The notes: generated by a model not told the origin, from the sequence alone. DNA of 64,000 nt from Nocardioides sp. LHD-245 (GCF_030929495.1 NZ_JAVFWN010000009.1:1-64000); one strand, 5' to 3'; numbered from the stretch's first letter, positions 20,039 to 29,864 are shown. A program made the numbers and translations.

Positions 20039-20388
20039 GTGGCGTGACGCACATATTGCCACCCATCGGGGGCGCCGTCACAGGGGGGTGGGCAATGCCG
20101 GTCCAGCCACGGCTGGAACGGCGAAAACCGCCGCTGACCTGCGGATTTAACGCATGCTTGGTTTGCGTAATTCAGGTGGCTGCCCACCTCGGCCAGGTCA
20201 GGTCCAGAACGACGTGATGTTCGGTGATGCTCCCGCCAGGGGTTGAGTCGTCACATCTGACCCGTTGACCCGTCACTTCCGTCCATCGCCGATGCCCACC
20301 GGATCCAGAAGTGACGACCCGACCGGTCAGATCCGCCGACTCAACGGGTCAGATGTGACGACTCAACGAACGGGGCTTCCGGTGCTCG
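20039..20388. other. Non-coding region between menG and nuoA
   Basis: This 350-base stretch has no gene. The part next to nuoA (20039-20240) should hold the nuo promoter; it has several small inverted repeats (TCCAGCC-AC-GGCTGGA at 20102-20117; CGGCG/CGCCG at 20119-20133; ACGCA/TGCGT around 20152-20167) and is AT-richer than its surroundings, but no promoter can be assigned with confidence. A weak CAATAT (minus strand, 20053-20058) is one possible -10. The rest is the palindromic element at 20242-20367. Confidence 0.6.
20242..20367. repeat. Palindromic intergenic element, type A
   Basis: Arms at 20242-20268 and 20341-20367 are perfect 27-base reverse complements beginning GTTGAGTCGTC. Inside lies a smaller inverted pair GTCACTTC/GAAGTGAC (about 20271-20278 and 20310-20317). 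The 23-base unit recurs, with changes only at positions 12-14, three times at 60246-60332. It lies just downstream of the menG stop codon. No coding potential or transposase is present. Confidence 0.8.
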
Positions 20389-21078
20389 TCAGGCAGTGGC
20401 GCGGTGCAGGGCGACGATGCCGCCGGAGAGATTGCGCCACTGCGGGCGGGTCCAGCCCGCGTCGGCGATCAGGTCGGCGAGACCGCGCTGGTCGGGCCAG
20501 GCCCGGATCGACTCCGCGAGGTAGACGTACGCGTCCGGCGAGGAGGAGACGGTGCGGGCGACAGCCGGGAGCGCCTTCATCAGGTACTCGATGTAGACGG
20601 TGCGCCACGGGGCCCACGTGGGGTGGCTGAACTCGGCGACGACCAGGCGGCCGCCCGGCCGGGTCACGCGGCGCATCTCGGCGAGCCCGGCGAGCGGGTC
20701 GACGATATTGCGCAAGCCGAAGGAGATCGTGACGGCGTCGAAGGTGCCGTCGCGGAAGGGCAGCCGGGTGCCGTCGCCGGCGGTGAACGGCAGGTGGGGC
20801 AGCTGCTTCTTCCCGACCTGCAGCATGCCGATCGAGAAGTCGCACGGCACGACCTCGGCGCCGGCGTCGAGGAACGGCTGGCTGGAGGTCCCGGTGCCGG
20901 CCGCGAGATCGAGCACCCGGTCGCCGTACGACGGGTCGACCGCGGCGAGCACCTCACGACGCCAGCGGCGGTCCTGGCCGAAGGACAGGATGTCGTTGGT
21001 CAGGTCGTAGCGCCGGGCGACGGCGTCGAACATCCGTCGTACGTCGGCGGGCTGCTTGTCGAGCTCGGCGCGGGTCAT
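20389..21078 (-). CDS. menG: Demethylmenaquinone methyltransferase
   Basis: A 229-residue S-adenosylmethionine-dependent methyltransferase of the UbiE/MenG family, which carries out the last step of menaquinone synthesis. It has the opening [20 protein letters not shown] motif I as [19 protein letters not shown] and the post-motif SFGLRNI. The window shows no ubiquinone genes, so the MenG role is preferred to UbiE. The ATG at 21078 gives the usual length. It follows the gene at 21087-21767 by eight bases and probably shares its transcript. Confidence 0.93.
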   Translation of the reverse strand: MTRAELDKQPADVRRMFDAVARRYDLTNDILSFGQDRRWRREVLAAVDPSYGDRVLDLAAGTGTSSQPFLDAGAEVVPCDFSIGMLQVGKKQLPHLPFTAGDGTRLPFRDGTFDAVTISFGLRNIVDPLAGLAEMRRVTRPGGRLVVAEFSHPTWAPWRTVYIEYLMKALPAVARTVSSSPDAYVYLAESIRAWPDQRGLADLIADAGWTRPQWRNLSGGIVALHRATA

Positions 21079-21086
21079 GGGCGTGC

Positions 21087-21767
21087 TCAGCCCTCCTCGG
21101 TGAGCTCGAGCACGCGGTCGACGTACGACGCGACCTCCTCGGGCGCGAGCCCGGTCGCGTAGACGTCGTAGCTGAGGCCGTCGCGCTCCGCGCGGCACTC
21201 GGCCTGATAGCTGGCCGCCGGGACCTCGCCGCCGGTGGGCACGCCCGTCGTGGGGTCGGCGCTCTCCTGCCACGCGACGGCGCAGCGGTGGCCGTCGATC
21301 GAGCGCAGCTCGTAGTGCGAGCCACCCTGCTGGTCGATCTTGAACGGGCCGCTCGGGATGACCAGGCCGGCGCCGCCGGCGCTGATGGTGACGGCGATCT
21401 GGGCCGGCGCCGCCTGCGCGTCGGCCTGACCCATCACCTGGGCGTCGACGTAGGCGCGGACCCGCGCGGCGCCGTAGATGGCGGACAGGTCGCTCGACGC
21501 CTCGGTGTCGCCGGTCGCGGCCCGGTCGCTGACCTGCTTGATGGCCTCGAGGTCGGCCGGGTCGGTGAGCCCCGCGTCGTCGGCGGTCACCGCGGACAGC
21601 GCGACCATCCGGTCGTCGAGCCGGTCGGGCAGCGTCGGAAGGTCGGCGGCGGACGCCGCCGCCGGGTCGTCGACGACCTTGGGGAGGCCGACGCCGAAGC
21701 CCACGGCTCCGGCGAGGAGGAGGACGCCGGTGGTGGCGCCCACGACGGTGGATCGAGCGATCGGCAT
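21087..21767 (-). CDS. Membrane-anchored or secreted protein of unknown function
   Basis: A 226-residue protein that is not recognised. Residues about 7-27 ([21 protein letters not shown]) form one hydrophobic segment, either an uncleaved anchor or a signal peptide. The remaining 195 residues are acidic and probably outside the membrane, with a mixed alpha/beta look and two Cys (HRCAV, AECRAE) that might bridge. Similar anchored proteins accompany menG in related actinobacteria as far as I recall, but no function is known. A CATGAT box six bases before ATG suggests a leaderless transcript that also carries menG. Confidence 0.65.
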   Translation of the reverse strand: MPIARSTVVGATTGVLLLAGAVGFGVGLPKVVDDPAAASAADLPTLPDRLDDRMVALSAVTADDAGLTDPADLEAIKQVSDRAATGDTEASSDLSAIYGAARVRAYVDAQVMGQADAQAAPAQIAVTISAGGAGLVIPSGPFKIDQQGGSHYELRSIDGHRCAVAWQESADPTTGVPTGGEVPAASYQAECRAERDGLSYDVYATGLAPEEVASYVDRVLELTEEG

Positions 21768-21859
21768 CGGGCCATCATGCCCGGTCCGCCTGAGCGCCGG
21801 CTGACCGGCCCGCTTCCGGAGATCGGCGGCGACCGGTAGGGGCTCCGGTCAGCGACCGG

Positions 21860-22498
21860 TCACAGATCGGCGCCGTCCGCGAGCCGCACGTACTCCTGGC
21901 CGGCCGCCTCGAGGAAGCGGCCGAACTGGGCATCGGCGACACCGAGTCCCTCGGCCGAGAACACCCGGTCGTGGATGGCGACATTGCGGGCCGCACCGAC
22001 CTCGCGCGCGAAGTCGACGCCCTCGGAGACCCGCATCCACGGCGCACACACCGGCGCCAGGAGTACGTCGACGGGCGAGCCGGGCGCGGTCAGCGCGTCA
22101 CCCGGGTGGAAGACCCGGGTCTCCCCCACCGTGAGGAGGTAGCCGCTGTTGTGGAAGCGCGGCAGCTCCGGATGGATCACGGCGTGCAGCTCGCCCACGG
22201 CCCGGACCTCGATGCCGCCGATCGACCAGGTCTCCTCCGGGGCCACCACGGTGACCCGCTCCACCAGGTCGGGCGCCCCGGCGCGGATCTGCGCCGCGAC
22301 CGCGTCGATCGTGTAGATCGGTGCCCCCGTCCCGCGCAGCAGCTCCGGCACGTAGTGGTCCACGTGCTCGTGGGTGATGAGCACCGCGTCGACACCCTCG
22401 ACGCACTCGCGCTGACTCCACACGCCGGGGTCGAGCGCGATCGTCGTACCGTCGTGCTCGATCCGGACCGCGGCGTGGCCGAACTTGGTGAGGCGCAT
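21860..22498 (-). CDS. Metallo-beta-lactamase-fold hydrolase (UlaG-like)
   Basis: A 212-residue protein with the metal-binding motif THEHVDHY (HxHxDH) and further ligands in GELHAVIH, FHPGDAL and NVAIHD, as in the UlaG/YtnP-like branch of the metallo-hydrolase superfamily. The opening MRLTKFGHAAVRIEHDG is typical of the so-called MBL-fold metal-dependent hydrolases. The substrate is unknown. ATG at 22498 is supported by a TACCGT -10 box ending seven bases upstream (22506-22511), so it is probably leaderless and independent of the antiporter genes. Confidence 0.85.
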   Translation of the reverse strand: MRLTKFGHAAVRIEHDGTTIALDPGVWSQRECVEGVDAVLITHEHVDHYVPELLRGTGAPIYTIDAVAAQIRAGAPDLVERVTVVAPEETWSIGGIEVRAVGELHAVIHPELPRFHNSGYLLTVGETRVFHPGDALTAPGSPVDVLLAPVCAPWMRVSEGVDFAREVGAARNVAIHDRVFSAEGLGVADAQFGRFLEAAGQEYVRLADGADL

Positions 22499-22523
22499 GG
22501 TGCCCACGGTAGTCCGGACCGGC

Positions 22524-24389
22524 TCAGCCGGTCTGGTGGTGCACGTAGCACCACCGCCAGTCCTCGTCGGGCTCCACCGAGCGCATGACGGGGTGCTGGC
22601 TCTCCCGGAAGTGGGCGGTGGCGTGGCGGCTCGGTGAGGAGTCGCAGCAGCCGACCTCCCCGCAGGACAGGCACATCCGCAGGGCGACCCATCGGGTGCC
22701 CTCGACGAGGCAGGCCGCGCAGGAGGGCTCGTCGGGCGGGTCGAGCAGCGGCGTGGTGGCGAGGTGCTCGCAGCCGTCCCCGCGCTGGACCCGGCTCGTG
22801 GTGCGCAGATCGGCCCGCGCGGCGTCGGCCGCATCGAGCATCGACTCCTCGACGTCGAGCATCGCGAGCACCTCACTGACGATCTCGGACGGGACGGATC
22901 CGGTGGAGCGGATCTCCAGCACCCGCCGGCGCTCCGCCTCGATCATGTCACCGCGCCAGCGGGAGTAGAGGTCGCTCGGGCTCTCCTCGCCGGCGGTCGT
23001 GCCGAGCCGCTCCCAGGCGGCGAAGTTGCGCTGCTCGATGCGCTGGACGATCAGGGAGCGGACGTGGTGCGGGTCGTCGCAGTCGTCGGCGAGCTCGTCG
23101 AGCCGGTGCAGGCCGGCCTTGGCCGCCTGCTGGAGCAGGGTGGCGCGGGCGAGCGCGTCGTCGTGCGGGTCGGGTGAGGGGACCCGGAGCCGGCGGGCCA
23201 TCCACGGCAGGGTCAGGCCCTGGCCGAGCAGGGTGCCGGCGACCACGGTGAACGCGACGATGAGCAGGACCTCCCGGTGCTCGATGTCGGCGGGAACGGT
23301 GAAGGCCGCCGCCAGGGTGACCACCCCGCGCATGCCGGCCCAGCCGATGAGGAAGGAGTACCGCCAGGAGGCGATCTCGCCGGTCACCGGGTCGGGCCCG
23401 GGGCGCAGCAGCAGCGCCTTCGCCGCGAAGACCCAGAGCAGACGGAGCAGCACGACCGCCACCAGCGCGGCCGCGCAGGCCCCAGCCACCGTGGCGACGC
23501 CGAACTCGCTCTCGCCGACCTCGCTGAACAGCCAGTCCGCCTGCAGCCCGATGAGGAGGAAGACGGTGTTCTCGAGGACGTAGGCGATCGTGCGCCAGTT
23601 GATCCGCTCGGCGATCCGCGACTGCGCCGACTGCAGCACCGGCGCGACATGCCCGAGGGCGAGGCCCGCGACGACGACCGCGACCACACCGGAGGCATGG
23701 ATCTCCTCGGCCAGGATGTACGCCGCGAAGGGGATCACCAGCGAGATGGCCGTGTCGAGCAGCGGATCGGTGACCTTCTTGCGGAGGAAGCCCACCACGA
23801 CGAAGGTCAGCAGCCCGACCGCGACGCCGCCGCCGGCGGCCAGCGCGAAATCGCTCCCGACCTCCCAGGCCGCCACGGTCCCGCTGATGGCGGCCACCGC
23901 GGTCCGCAGGGCGACCAGCGCGCTGGCGTCGTTGAGCAGCGACTCGCCCTCGAGGATGGTGACCACGCGGCGCGGCAGGCCGATCCGCCGGCCGATCGCC
24001 GTGGCGGCGACCGCGTCGGGCGGGGCGACGACCGCCCCGATCGCCAGGGCGAGCGGCCAGCTGAGCTCGGGGATGACGAGCCGGACGACGGCCGCGACGC
24101 CCACGGTGGTGAACGCGACCAGCCCCACGGAGAGCAGGAGGATCGGACGGCGGTTGGCGTTGAAGTCGACGAGCGAGGTGGTCACCGCCGCGGAGTAGAG
24201 CAACGGTGGCAGCAGGCCGAGCAGCACCACCTCCGGCTCCAGGTGCACGACCGGGACCCCCGGCACGTAGGCGGCGGCGACGCCCACGACGACGAGGACC
24301 AGGGGTGCGGGCAGGTCGTAGCGCTCGGAGACCGCGGTGAACGCCAGCACGGTCACCGCGATGGCCACGAGGACGATGGCGATCTCCAT
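22524..24389 (-). CDS. CPA1-type Na+/H+ antiporter fused to a UBP-type zinc finger
   Basis: A 621-residue fusion. Residues 1 to about 410 form twelve or so helices of a monovalent cation/proton antiporter, with the conserved AVVAPPDAVAATAIGRR and EGESLLNDASALVA motifs that hold the ion-binding acids. A helical linker follows, then from about residue 535 a UBP-type zinc finger: GCEHL, CAAC, CLSCGEVGCC, RHATAHF and QHPV provide the Cys/His ligands. In eukaryotes this finger binds the free C-terminus of ubiquitin; its role in bacteria is unknown. Its ATG overlaps the nhaA-dsbA stop (TGATG), so the two antiporters are co-translated. Confidence 0.9.
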   Translation of the reverse strand: MEIAIVLVAIAVTVLAFTAVSERYDLPAPLVLVVVGVAAAYVPGVPVVHLEPEVVLLGLLPPLLYSAAVTTSLVDFNANRRPILLLSVGLVAFTTVGVAAVVRLVIPELSWPLALAIGAVVAPPDAVAATAIGRRIGLPRRVVTILEGESLLNDASALVALRTAVAAISGTVAAWEVGSDFALAAGGGVAVGLLTFVVVGFLRKKVTDPLLDTAISLVIPFAAYILAEEIHASGVVAVVVAGLALGHVAPVLQSAQSRIAERINWRTIAYVLENTVFLLIGLQADWLFSEVGESEFGVATVAGACAAALVAVVLLRLLWVFAAKALLLRPGPDPVTGEIASWRYSFLIGWAGMRGVVTLAAAFTVPADIEHREVLLIVAFTVVAGTLLGQGLTLPWMARRLRVPSPDPHDDALARATLLQQAAKAGLHRLDELADDCDDPHHVRSLIVQRIEQRNFAAWERLGTTAGEESPSDLYSRWRGDMIEAERRRVLEIRSTGSVPSEIVSEVLAMLDVEESMLDAADAARADLRTTSRVQRGDGCEHLATTPLLDPPDEPSCAACLVEGTRWVALRMCLSCGEVGCCDSSPSRHATAHFRESQHPVMRSVEPDEDWRWCYVHHQTG

Positions 24390-26278
24390 CAGCGGACCTC
24401 CCGCCGGGTCCGGTCGCGCGCCACCGCTTCGAGGGCGGCGATCAGGCTCCGTGCGTCGTAGGGGCCCTGGTGGCGTCGCTCGCCCACGAAGAACGTCGGG
24501 GTGCCGCGCACCCCGCTGGCCCCGGCGCTGGCGAGGTCGCGCTCGAGGTGGGCGACGAGGGCGGGATCGTCGAGGTCGGCGACGAACCGCTCGACGTCGA
24601 GACCGAGCTGCTCGGCGTACCCGACCAGGTCGTCGCGCTCCAGGCGGTCCTGCCGGGTGAAGAGCAGCTCGTGCATGTCCCAGTAGCGGTCCTGGCGGCC
24701 GGCGGCCTCGGCCGCGACGCCCGCCAGGACCGCGTGCGGGTGGACGTCGAGGGGGAGATGACGCGGGACGTAGCGCAGCCGGTCGCCGAAGTGCTCGCGG
24801 ACCTCCCGTGCGGCGCCGGTGGCGCGCGCGCAGAAGGGGCACTCGAAGTCGAGGTACTCGACGAGGGTCAGCGGCGCGTCGACCGGCCCCCGAACGTGGT
24901 CGATCTCGGGATCGACGGGCTCGCTCAGGAGCATCGGCAGGCCGGCGTCGCGCTGGTCGAAGAACCGGGCGGCGATCGTGAAGACGAGCCAGCCGAGGAG
25001 CGCCGCGAGGACCGCGGCCAGCAGGACGCCCACCTTGGCCTGGTCCTGCAGGCGCTGGTCGGTGAACGCGAGCCCCACGATGAGGAGGGAGACGGTGAAC
25101 CCGATCCCGGACAGCGCCGCCCCGCCGAGGGTGTGGCCGGCGGCGACGCCCTCGGGCAGCGCCCCCAGCCGCAGCCGGACGGCGCCGAGCGCGCCCGCCC
25201 CGATCCCGAGGAACTTGCCGAGCACGAGGCCGGCGACGATGCCCCAGGTCACGGGCGAGCGCAGGGCGTCGCCGAGTACGCCGTCGCGCAGGTCGATGCC
25301 TGCGTTGGCGAGGGCGAACACCGGCACGATGACGAAGCTGGTCCAGCCGTGCAGCACCTCCTGCAGCCGCTCGTTGACCGACACCGCGCGGTTGAGGCTG
25401 TGCCGCGCCGCCCGCTGCACCTCCGGCAGCGGGGACTGCTGGAAGCGGCGCATCCGCTCGGCGGCCTGGCGCACCAGCCCTCGGTCGGGGTCGGCCGCGG
25501 GCACCAGCAGGCCCGAGAGCATGCCGGCGATGGAGGCGTGGAGACCGGACTCGAGGGTGGCCACCCAGAGCACCACGACGGCGACGACGTACGGCGACGC
25601 GCGCCACTCCCCGACGCGGTCGAGGACGACAAGCACCACCAGGCACCCGCCGGCGACGGCGAGCGCGGTGAGGTCGACCGAGTCCGAGTAGACGACCCCG
25701 ATCACGGTGACGGCCACGATGTCGTCGATGACGGTCAGGGTGAGCAGGAAGATCCGCAGCTGCGTCGAGACGCTGGGCCCGACCAGCGCGAGCGTGCCGA
25801 GCAGGAAGGCGGTGTCGGTGCCGATCACCACCCCCCAGCCGGCGGCGCTGTCACCGGACGGGTTGAGCGCGAGGTAGAGCAGCGCGGGGACGACCATGCC
25901 GCCGACGCCCGCGAGGACCGGGACGACGAGCCGGCTGCGCTCGGTCAGCTCGCCCACGGAGAACTCCCGGCGGACCTCCAGCCCGATGACGAAGAAGAAG
26001 ACCACCATCAGGCCGTCGTTGACCCAGTGGTGCAGGTCCATGCTGAGGCCGCCGCCGGCGATGGTCAGCTCGAGCGTCTGGTGCCAGAGCCGCTCGTAGC
26101 TGTCGGACCACGGCGAGTTGGCCCAGCCGAGCGCGACCAGCGCGACGACCACCAGCAGCCCCGCGCTCGCGGCCTCGGTGCGGATGAAGTGCCGCAGCGG
26201 CGGGGCGACCCGTCGGTCTCGCGGCGTGTCCGGCTCCCGCTGCTCGGAGGTCGACGGCGAACAGGTGTCGCTGGCCAC
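24389..26278 (-). CDS. nhaA: NhaA Na+/H+ antiporter fused to a DsbA-like thioredoxin domain
   Basis: A 629-residue fusion. Residues about 30-430 match Nha[37 protein letters not shown] with the paired region [14 protein letters not shown] that holds the ion-binding aspartates, then ANAGIDL. From about residue 450 a DsbA-like domain follows with [10 protein letters not shown] (CPFC active site), [13 protein letters not shown] and GTPTFFVG (the cis-Pro loop). NhaA extrudes Na+ in exchange for H+ at high pH; the thiol domain would lie on one face of the membrane. The GTG start is nine bases after the menD stop, and its own stop overlaps the next antiporter. Confidence 0.93.
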   Translation of the reverse strand: MASDTCSPSTSEQREPDTPRDRRVAPPLRHFIRTEAASAGLLVVVALVALGWANSPWSDSYERLWHQTLELTIAGGGLSMDLHHWVNDGLMVVFFFVIGLEVRREFSVGELTERSRLVVPVLAGVGGMVVPALLYLALNPSGDSAAGWGVVIGTDTAFLLGTLALVGPSVSTQLRIFLLTLTVIDDIVAVTVIGVVYSDSVDLTALAVAGGCLVVLVVLDRVGEWRASPYVVAVVVLWVATLESGLHASIAGMLSGLLVPAADPDRGLVRQAAERMRRFQQSPLPEVQRAARHSLNRAVSVNERLQEVLHGWTSFVIVPVFALANAGIDLRDGVLGDALRSPVTWGIVAGLVLGKFLGIGAGALGAVRLRLGALPEGVAAGHTLGGAALSGIGFTVSLLIVGLAFTDQRLQDQAKVGVLLAAVLAALLGWLVFTIAARFFDQRDAGLPMLLSEPVDPEIDHVRGPVDAPLTLVEYLDFECPFCARATGAAREVREHFGDRLRYVPRHLPLDVHPHAVLAGVAAEAAGRQDRYWDMHELLFTRQDRLERDDLVGYAEQLGLDVERFVADLDDPALVAHLERDLASAGASGVRGTPTFFVGERRHQGPYDARSLIAALEAVARDRTRREVR

Positions 26279-26287
26279 CGGGCAAGC

Positions 26288-27886
26288 CTAGTCGAGGGCG
26301 AGCGCCCGGATCCGCTGGTCCAGCTCGCGGCGGCCCACGCGGTCGACGGTGGCCTCGATCACCTCGATGCCCCCGTTGGGGCTGGCGAGGGTATGCTCGA
26401 GCTCGGGTCGCGAGCCGACCCGCAGGTGCGGGATCCGCGCCGCCGCGCACAGGCTCGCGAGGTCGTGGCCGTGGGGGGTGCCGAAGAGCCGCTCGAAGGA
26501 CGCGGCGTGCGCGGGGGCGCCCTGCTCCAGCGCGGAGAAGATCGCACCGCCGTCGTCGTTCGGGACGACGATCGTCAGGTCCGGCCTCGGCTCGTCGGGG
26601 CCGAGCACGAGCGCGGTCTGGTCGTGGAGGAAGGTCAGGTCGCCCATCAGGGCGAGGTTCCTGGTCGACTCCCTCCGGCCCAGCGCAGCGCCGAGCGCGG
26701 TGCTGATCGTGCCGTCGATGCCCGCCAGGCCGCGGTTGGCGATCACCTTGCGGCGGGTGCCGACGGCCGGCGGCCGGACCATGAGGTCGAGATCCCGGAT
26801 CGGGCTGGAGGCGCCCACGACGAGCAATCCCCCGGCGGGGAGCGCGGCGTGGGTGACCCCCGCGACGTCGTACGGCGTGAGGGCGGGCTGCTCCGCGAGC
26901 AGCCGGTCGACCCGCCGGCCGAGATCGCGGTCGGCCGTGCGCCAGGCGTCGAGCCACGCCGCGTCGTCGGGCGCGTCCCCGCCCCAGACCGGCGCCTCGA
27001 TCGTGCGCGACCCGTCGGGACGGACCGGCCACACGCCGCGGCCCGGCACGACCAGCACCTCGACGCCGGCGCGCTCCAGGAGCCGGGTCACCGGCCGGGA
27101 CAGGGTCGGCCGGCCGAACACCACCACCCGCTCGATCCGCTCGCCCAGCCCGGTGGCGAGCAGGAGCCGGTAGGTGCGCAGGGCGTTGTCGCCGGTCCGC
27201 GCCCCGCTCGACGGCTCGGCCAGCAGCGGCCAGCCGGCCGCCTCCGCCAGCCGGCGTGCCGGCGGGCCGGCGTCGTCGCCCGCCACCACGACGGTCAGCG
27301 GGCCGGGCGGCAGCGGGTTCTCGCGTCGTACCGGACGATCTGGTCGTGGATCGGGCGGAGTCGCGACCGGAATGTCCGGTACGACGGCCAGTTCCGGCAC
27401 CAGCGGCGTGTCGAGCTGCAGGTTGAGGTGGACGACGGAGTCCCACGGGAGGGGCACGGCGACCAGCTCGGCCACCGAGGACAGGTCGTGGGTGGGGACC
27501 AGGGCGCCGAAGATGCCCACCTGGTCGGTGGTCTGGTTGGCGCCGGTGCCGCGGAGCCGGGCGGGCCGGTCGGCCGAGACCACCACCAGGCCCACCCCCG
27601 CATGCGCCGCCTCCAGGACCGACGGGTGCAGGTTGGCCACCGCGGTGCCGGACGTCGTGAGGACGGCGGCGCGCGCGCCCGCCTTGGTCAGGCCGAGCGC
27701 GAGGAAGCCGGCGGTGCGCTCGTCGATCCGGGTGTGCAGCCGGACCACCCCGGCCTGGGCGGCGGCCCACAGCGCCATCGCGGCGGGTGCGTTGCGCGAG
27801 CCCGGGGCGACCACGACCTCGGTCACGCCCGCCTGCCGGAGCCGGTCGACGAGGGCGTCCGCGAGCGCGAACGAGCTGTCCGTCAT
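26288..27886 (-). CDS. menD: 2-succinyl-5-enolpyruvyl-6-hydroxy-3-cyclohexene-1-carboxylate synthase
   Basis: A 532-residue thiamine-diphosphate enzyme that joins 2-oxoglutarate to isochorismate, the first committed step of menaquinone synthesis. It has GSRNAP and ERTAGFLALGLTKAG near the start, SGTAVANLHPSVLEA, VVVSADRP, and the ThDP motif GDLTFLHD...NDDGGAIF. The ATG overlaps the menC stop (ATGA). Confidence 0.96.
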   Translation of the reverse strand: MTDSSFALADALVDRLRQAGVTEVVVAPGSRNAPAAMALWAAAQAGVVRLHTRIDERTAGFLALGLTKAGARAAVLTTSGTAVANLHPSVLEAAHAGVGLVVVSADRPARLRGTGANQTTDQVGIFGALVPTHDLSSVAELVAVPLPWDSVVHLNLQLDTPLVPELAVVPDIPVATPPDPRPDRPVRRENPLPPGPLTVVVAGDDAGPPARRLAEAAGWPLLAEPSSGARTGDNALRTYRLLLATGLGERIERVVVFGRPTLSRPVTRLLERAGVEVLVVPGRGVWPVRPDGSRTIEAPVWGGDAPDDAAWLDAWRTADRDLGRRVDRLLAEQPALTPYDVAGVTHAALPAGGLLVVGASSPIRDLDLMVRPPAVGTRRKVIANRGLAGIDGTISTALGAALGRRESTRNLALMGDLTFLHDQTALVLGPDEPRPDLTIVVPNDDGGAIFSALEQGAPAHAASFERLFGTPHGHDLASLCAAARIPHLRVGSRPELEHTLASPNGGIEVIEATVDRVGRRELDQRIRALALD

Positions 27887-28851
27887 GGACCCAGATCCTT
27901 CCCCAGCGCGCGGACGGCGGCCAGCCGGGCCTCCCAGTGGGCGGCCCGGGCCGGGGCGGCCGCGAGCGCGTCGAGCCGCGCGGCATCCACGAGCGGGCGG
28001 ACGACGGGCAGCGCGCCGTCGACCGGCAGCAGCGGCTCGACCGCCACGTCGGCGGTCAACAGCTGCACGGTCGCCAGCCCGCAGGCATAGGGCAGCTCCG
28101 GCAGCGCCGCGGCCAGCGCGACCCCGGCGGCGATCCCGACCGAGGTCTCCAGCGCGCTCGACACCACGACCGGCAGGCCGATCCGCTCGGCGATCTCCAG
28201 ACAGGCGCGCACGCCGCCGAGCGGCTGCACCTTGAGCACCGCGATGTCGGCAGCCTCCAGCTCTCGCACCCGGTAGGGGTCCTCGGCGCGGCGGATCGAC
28301 TCGTCGGCGGCGATCGGTACGTCGACGCGGCGCCGCACCAGGGCGAGCTCCTCGACGGTGGCGACCGGCTGCTCGGCGTACTCCAGGCCGACGGCGGCGC
28401 GATCCAGCCGGCCGATCGCGGCGACGGCCTCGTCGACGGACCAGCCGCCGTTGGCGTCGACCCGGATCCGGCCGCCGGGCCCACCGGCGTCGAGGGCGTC
28501 GCGGACCGCCTCCAGCCGGGCCTCGTCGTCGGCCGTGGTCTGACCGGGCTCGGCGACCTTGACCTTGGCGGTGCGGCAGCCGCCGGCGAGCACGATCGCG
28601 TAGGCCCGCTCGGGTCCGACGGCGGGCACGGTCACGTTGACCGGGACCCGGTCGCGCACCGGCGCCGGCCACGACCCTGCCGCGGCCTCCTCGGCGCAGC
28701 GCAGCCACGGCTCGGCCACCCGCGGGGAGTACTCCAGGAACGGGCTCCACTCCCCCCACCCCGCCGGGCCCTCCACCAGCGCGGCCTCACGCACGGTGAT
28801 GCCGCGGAACCGCGTGCGCAGGGGGATGGACACGACCCGCAACGCGTTCAC
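27883..28851 (-). CDS. menC: o-Succinylbenzoate synthase
   Basis: A 322-residue enolase-superfamily enzyme that dehydrates SHCHC to o-succinylbenzoate. The paired catalytic lysine motif KVKV, the metal ligands in DANGGWS, EQPV and ADES, and the second lysine in LKVQPLGG are all present. GTG at 28851 is chosen because it overlaps the menE stop (GTGA). Reading further upstream gives only a frame-shadow of menE. Confidence 0.94.
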   Translation of the reverse strand: MNALRVVSIPLRTRFRGITVREAALVEGPAGWGEWSPFLEYSPRVAEPWLRCAEEAAAGSWPAPVRDRVPVNVTVPAVGPERAYAIVLAGGCRTAKVKVAEPGQTTADDEARLEAVRDALDAGGPGGRIRVDANGGWSVDEAVAAIGRLDRAAVGLEYAEQPVATVEELALVRRRVDVPIAADESIRRAEDPYRVRELEAADIAVLKVQPLGGVRACLEIAERIGLPVVVSSALETSVGIAAGVALAAALPELPYACGLATVQLLTADVAVEPLLPVDGALPVVRPLVDAARLDALAAAPARAAHWEARLAAVRALGKDLGP

Positions 28852-29864
28852 CGCCGCGGCTCCACGAGACCCAGCAGCGCCTGCCGGTCGGGCTTGCCGT
28901 TGGCCAGCAGCGGGATCGCGTCGAGCCGGACCAGCCGACCGGGCGCCCACGCGCGCGGGTGGGCGCCGGCCACCCAGTCCCGCAGGTGGTCGAGGTCGGG
29001 CGTGCCCACGACGAAGGCCACGACCTGGTTCCCCCACTCGGCATCGGGTACGCCGAGCACCTCGGCGGCGACCACGTCGGGGTGCTGTCGCAGCCGCTCG
29101 GCCACCGCCGGTCCGGGCACGTTGAGCCCGCCGGTGACGATGACGTCGTCGACGCGCCCGATCACGACCAGCCGGCCGTCCTCGTCGATCCGTCCGGCGT
29201 CGGAGGTCAGGAACCAGCCGCCGACCAGCACCTGCGCGGTCAGGTCCGGCTGTCCGTCGTACCCGCTGAACAGGGTGGGACCGGCGATCCGGATCCGGCC
29301 GCCGTCCCCCAGCGCGACCCCGACGCCGTCGAGCGGGAGGCCGTCGTAGACGCAGCCGCCGGCGGTCTCCGCCGAGCCGTAGGTCGCCACGACGTGGACC
29401 CCCGCCTCCGCCGCGCGCTCGCGCAGCGCGGCGCCGATCGGGCCGCCGCCGAGCAGCACCGTGTGCGCCCGCCGGAGCGCGGCGACATCGGGCGGCGAGG
29501 CGAGCATCCGGGTCAGCTGGGTCGGGACCAGCGAGACGAACCAGCCCTCGCCGGGCGGCCAGCCGTCGCGCTCCAGCAGGGCCGGCGGATGGCCGGCGAC
29601 CAGCGACCGGGCGACGACCTGGAGCCCGGCGACGTAGGTCGGCGGGAGGGCCAGCACCCAGCGGCCGCTCGCGCCGACCCGGGCCGCGGAGGCCCGCACC
29701 GAGGCGAGGAGCGCGTCGCGGGTCAGCAGCACCCGCTTCGGCGTACCGGTGGAGCCGGACGTCTCGACGACCACCGGGGCGTCCTCGCCGTCGGCCGCGG
29801 ACAGCCAGCGCCGGGTCCGCTCGACGACCTCGTCGGGCCCACCACGCACGGTCCAGGGTTCCAC
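28848..29864 (-). CDS. menE: o-Succinylbenzoate-CoA ligase
   Basis: A 338-residue member of the adenylate-forming family, shorter than most MenE proteins because the N-terminal domain is reduced, as is usual in actinobacteria. It has the AMP-binding loop ETSGSTGTPKRVLLT, TYGSAETAGG, the hinge GRVDDVIVTGG and the C-terminal catalytic Lys in NGKPDRQ. It activates o-succinylbenzoate for ring closure by MenB, which is not in this window. GTG start; a TAGCGT -10 box (29872-29877) ends seven bases upstream, pointing to a leaderless menE-menC-menD-nhaA transcript. Confidence 0.92.
   Translation of the reverse strand: MEPWTVRGGPDEVVERTRRWLSAADGEDAPVVVETSGSTGTPKRVLLTRDALLASVRASAARVGASGRWVLALPPTYVAGLQVVARSLVAGHPPALLERDGWPPGEGWFVSLVPTQLTRMLASPPDVAALRRAHTVLLGGGPIGAALRERAAEAGVHVVATYGSAETAGGCVYDGLPLDGVGVALGDGGRIRIAGPTLFSGYDGQPDLTAQVLVGGWFLTSDAGRIDEDGRLVVIGRVDDVIVTGGLNVPGPAVAERLRQHPDVVAAEVLGVPDAEWGNQVVAFVVGTPDLDHLRDWVAGAHPRAWAPGRLVRLDAIPLLANGKPDRQALLGLVEPRR

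Noticed and set aside
24470..28090. A 1206-codon open frame on the plus strand opposite nhaA and menD
   Set aside because: High GC content leaves long open frames opposite real genes. The translated product is low in complexity (Asp, Glu, Arg, Gly) and matches nothing, while the minus-strand genes have clear family motifs.
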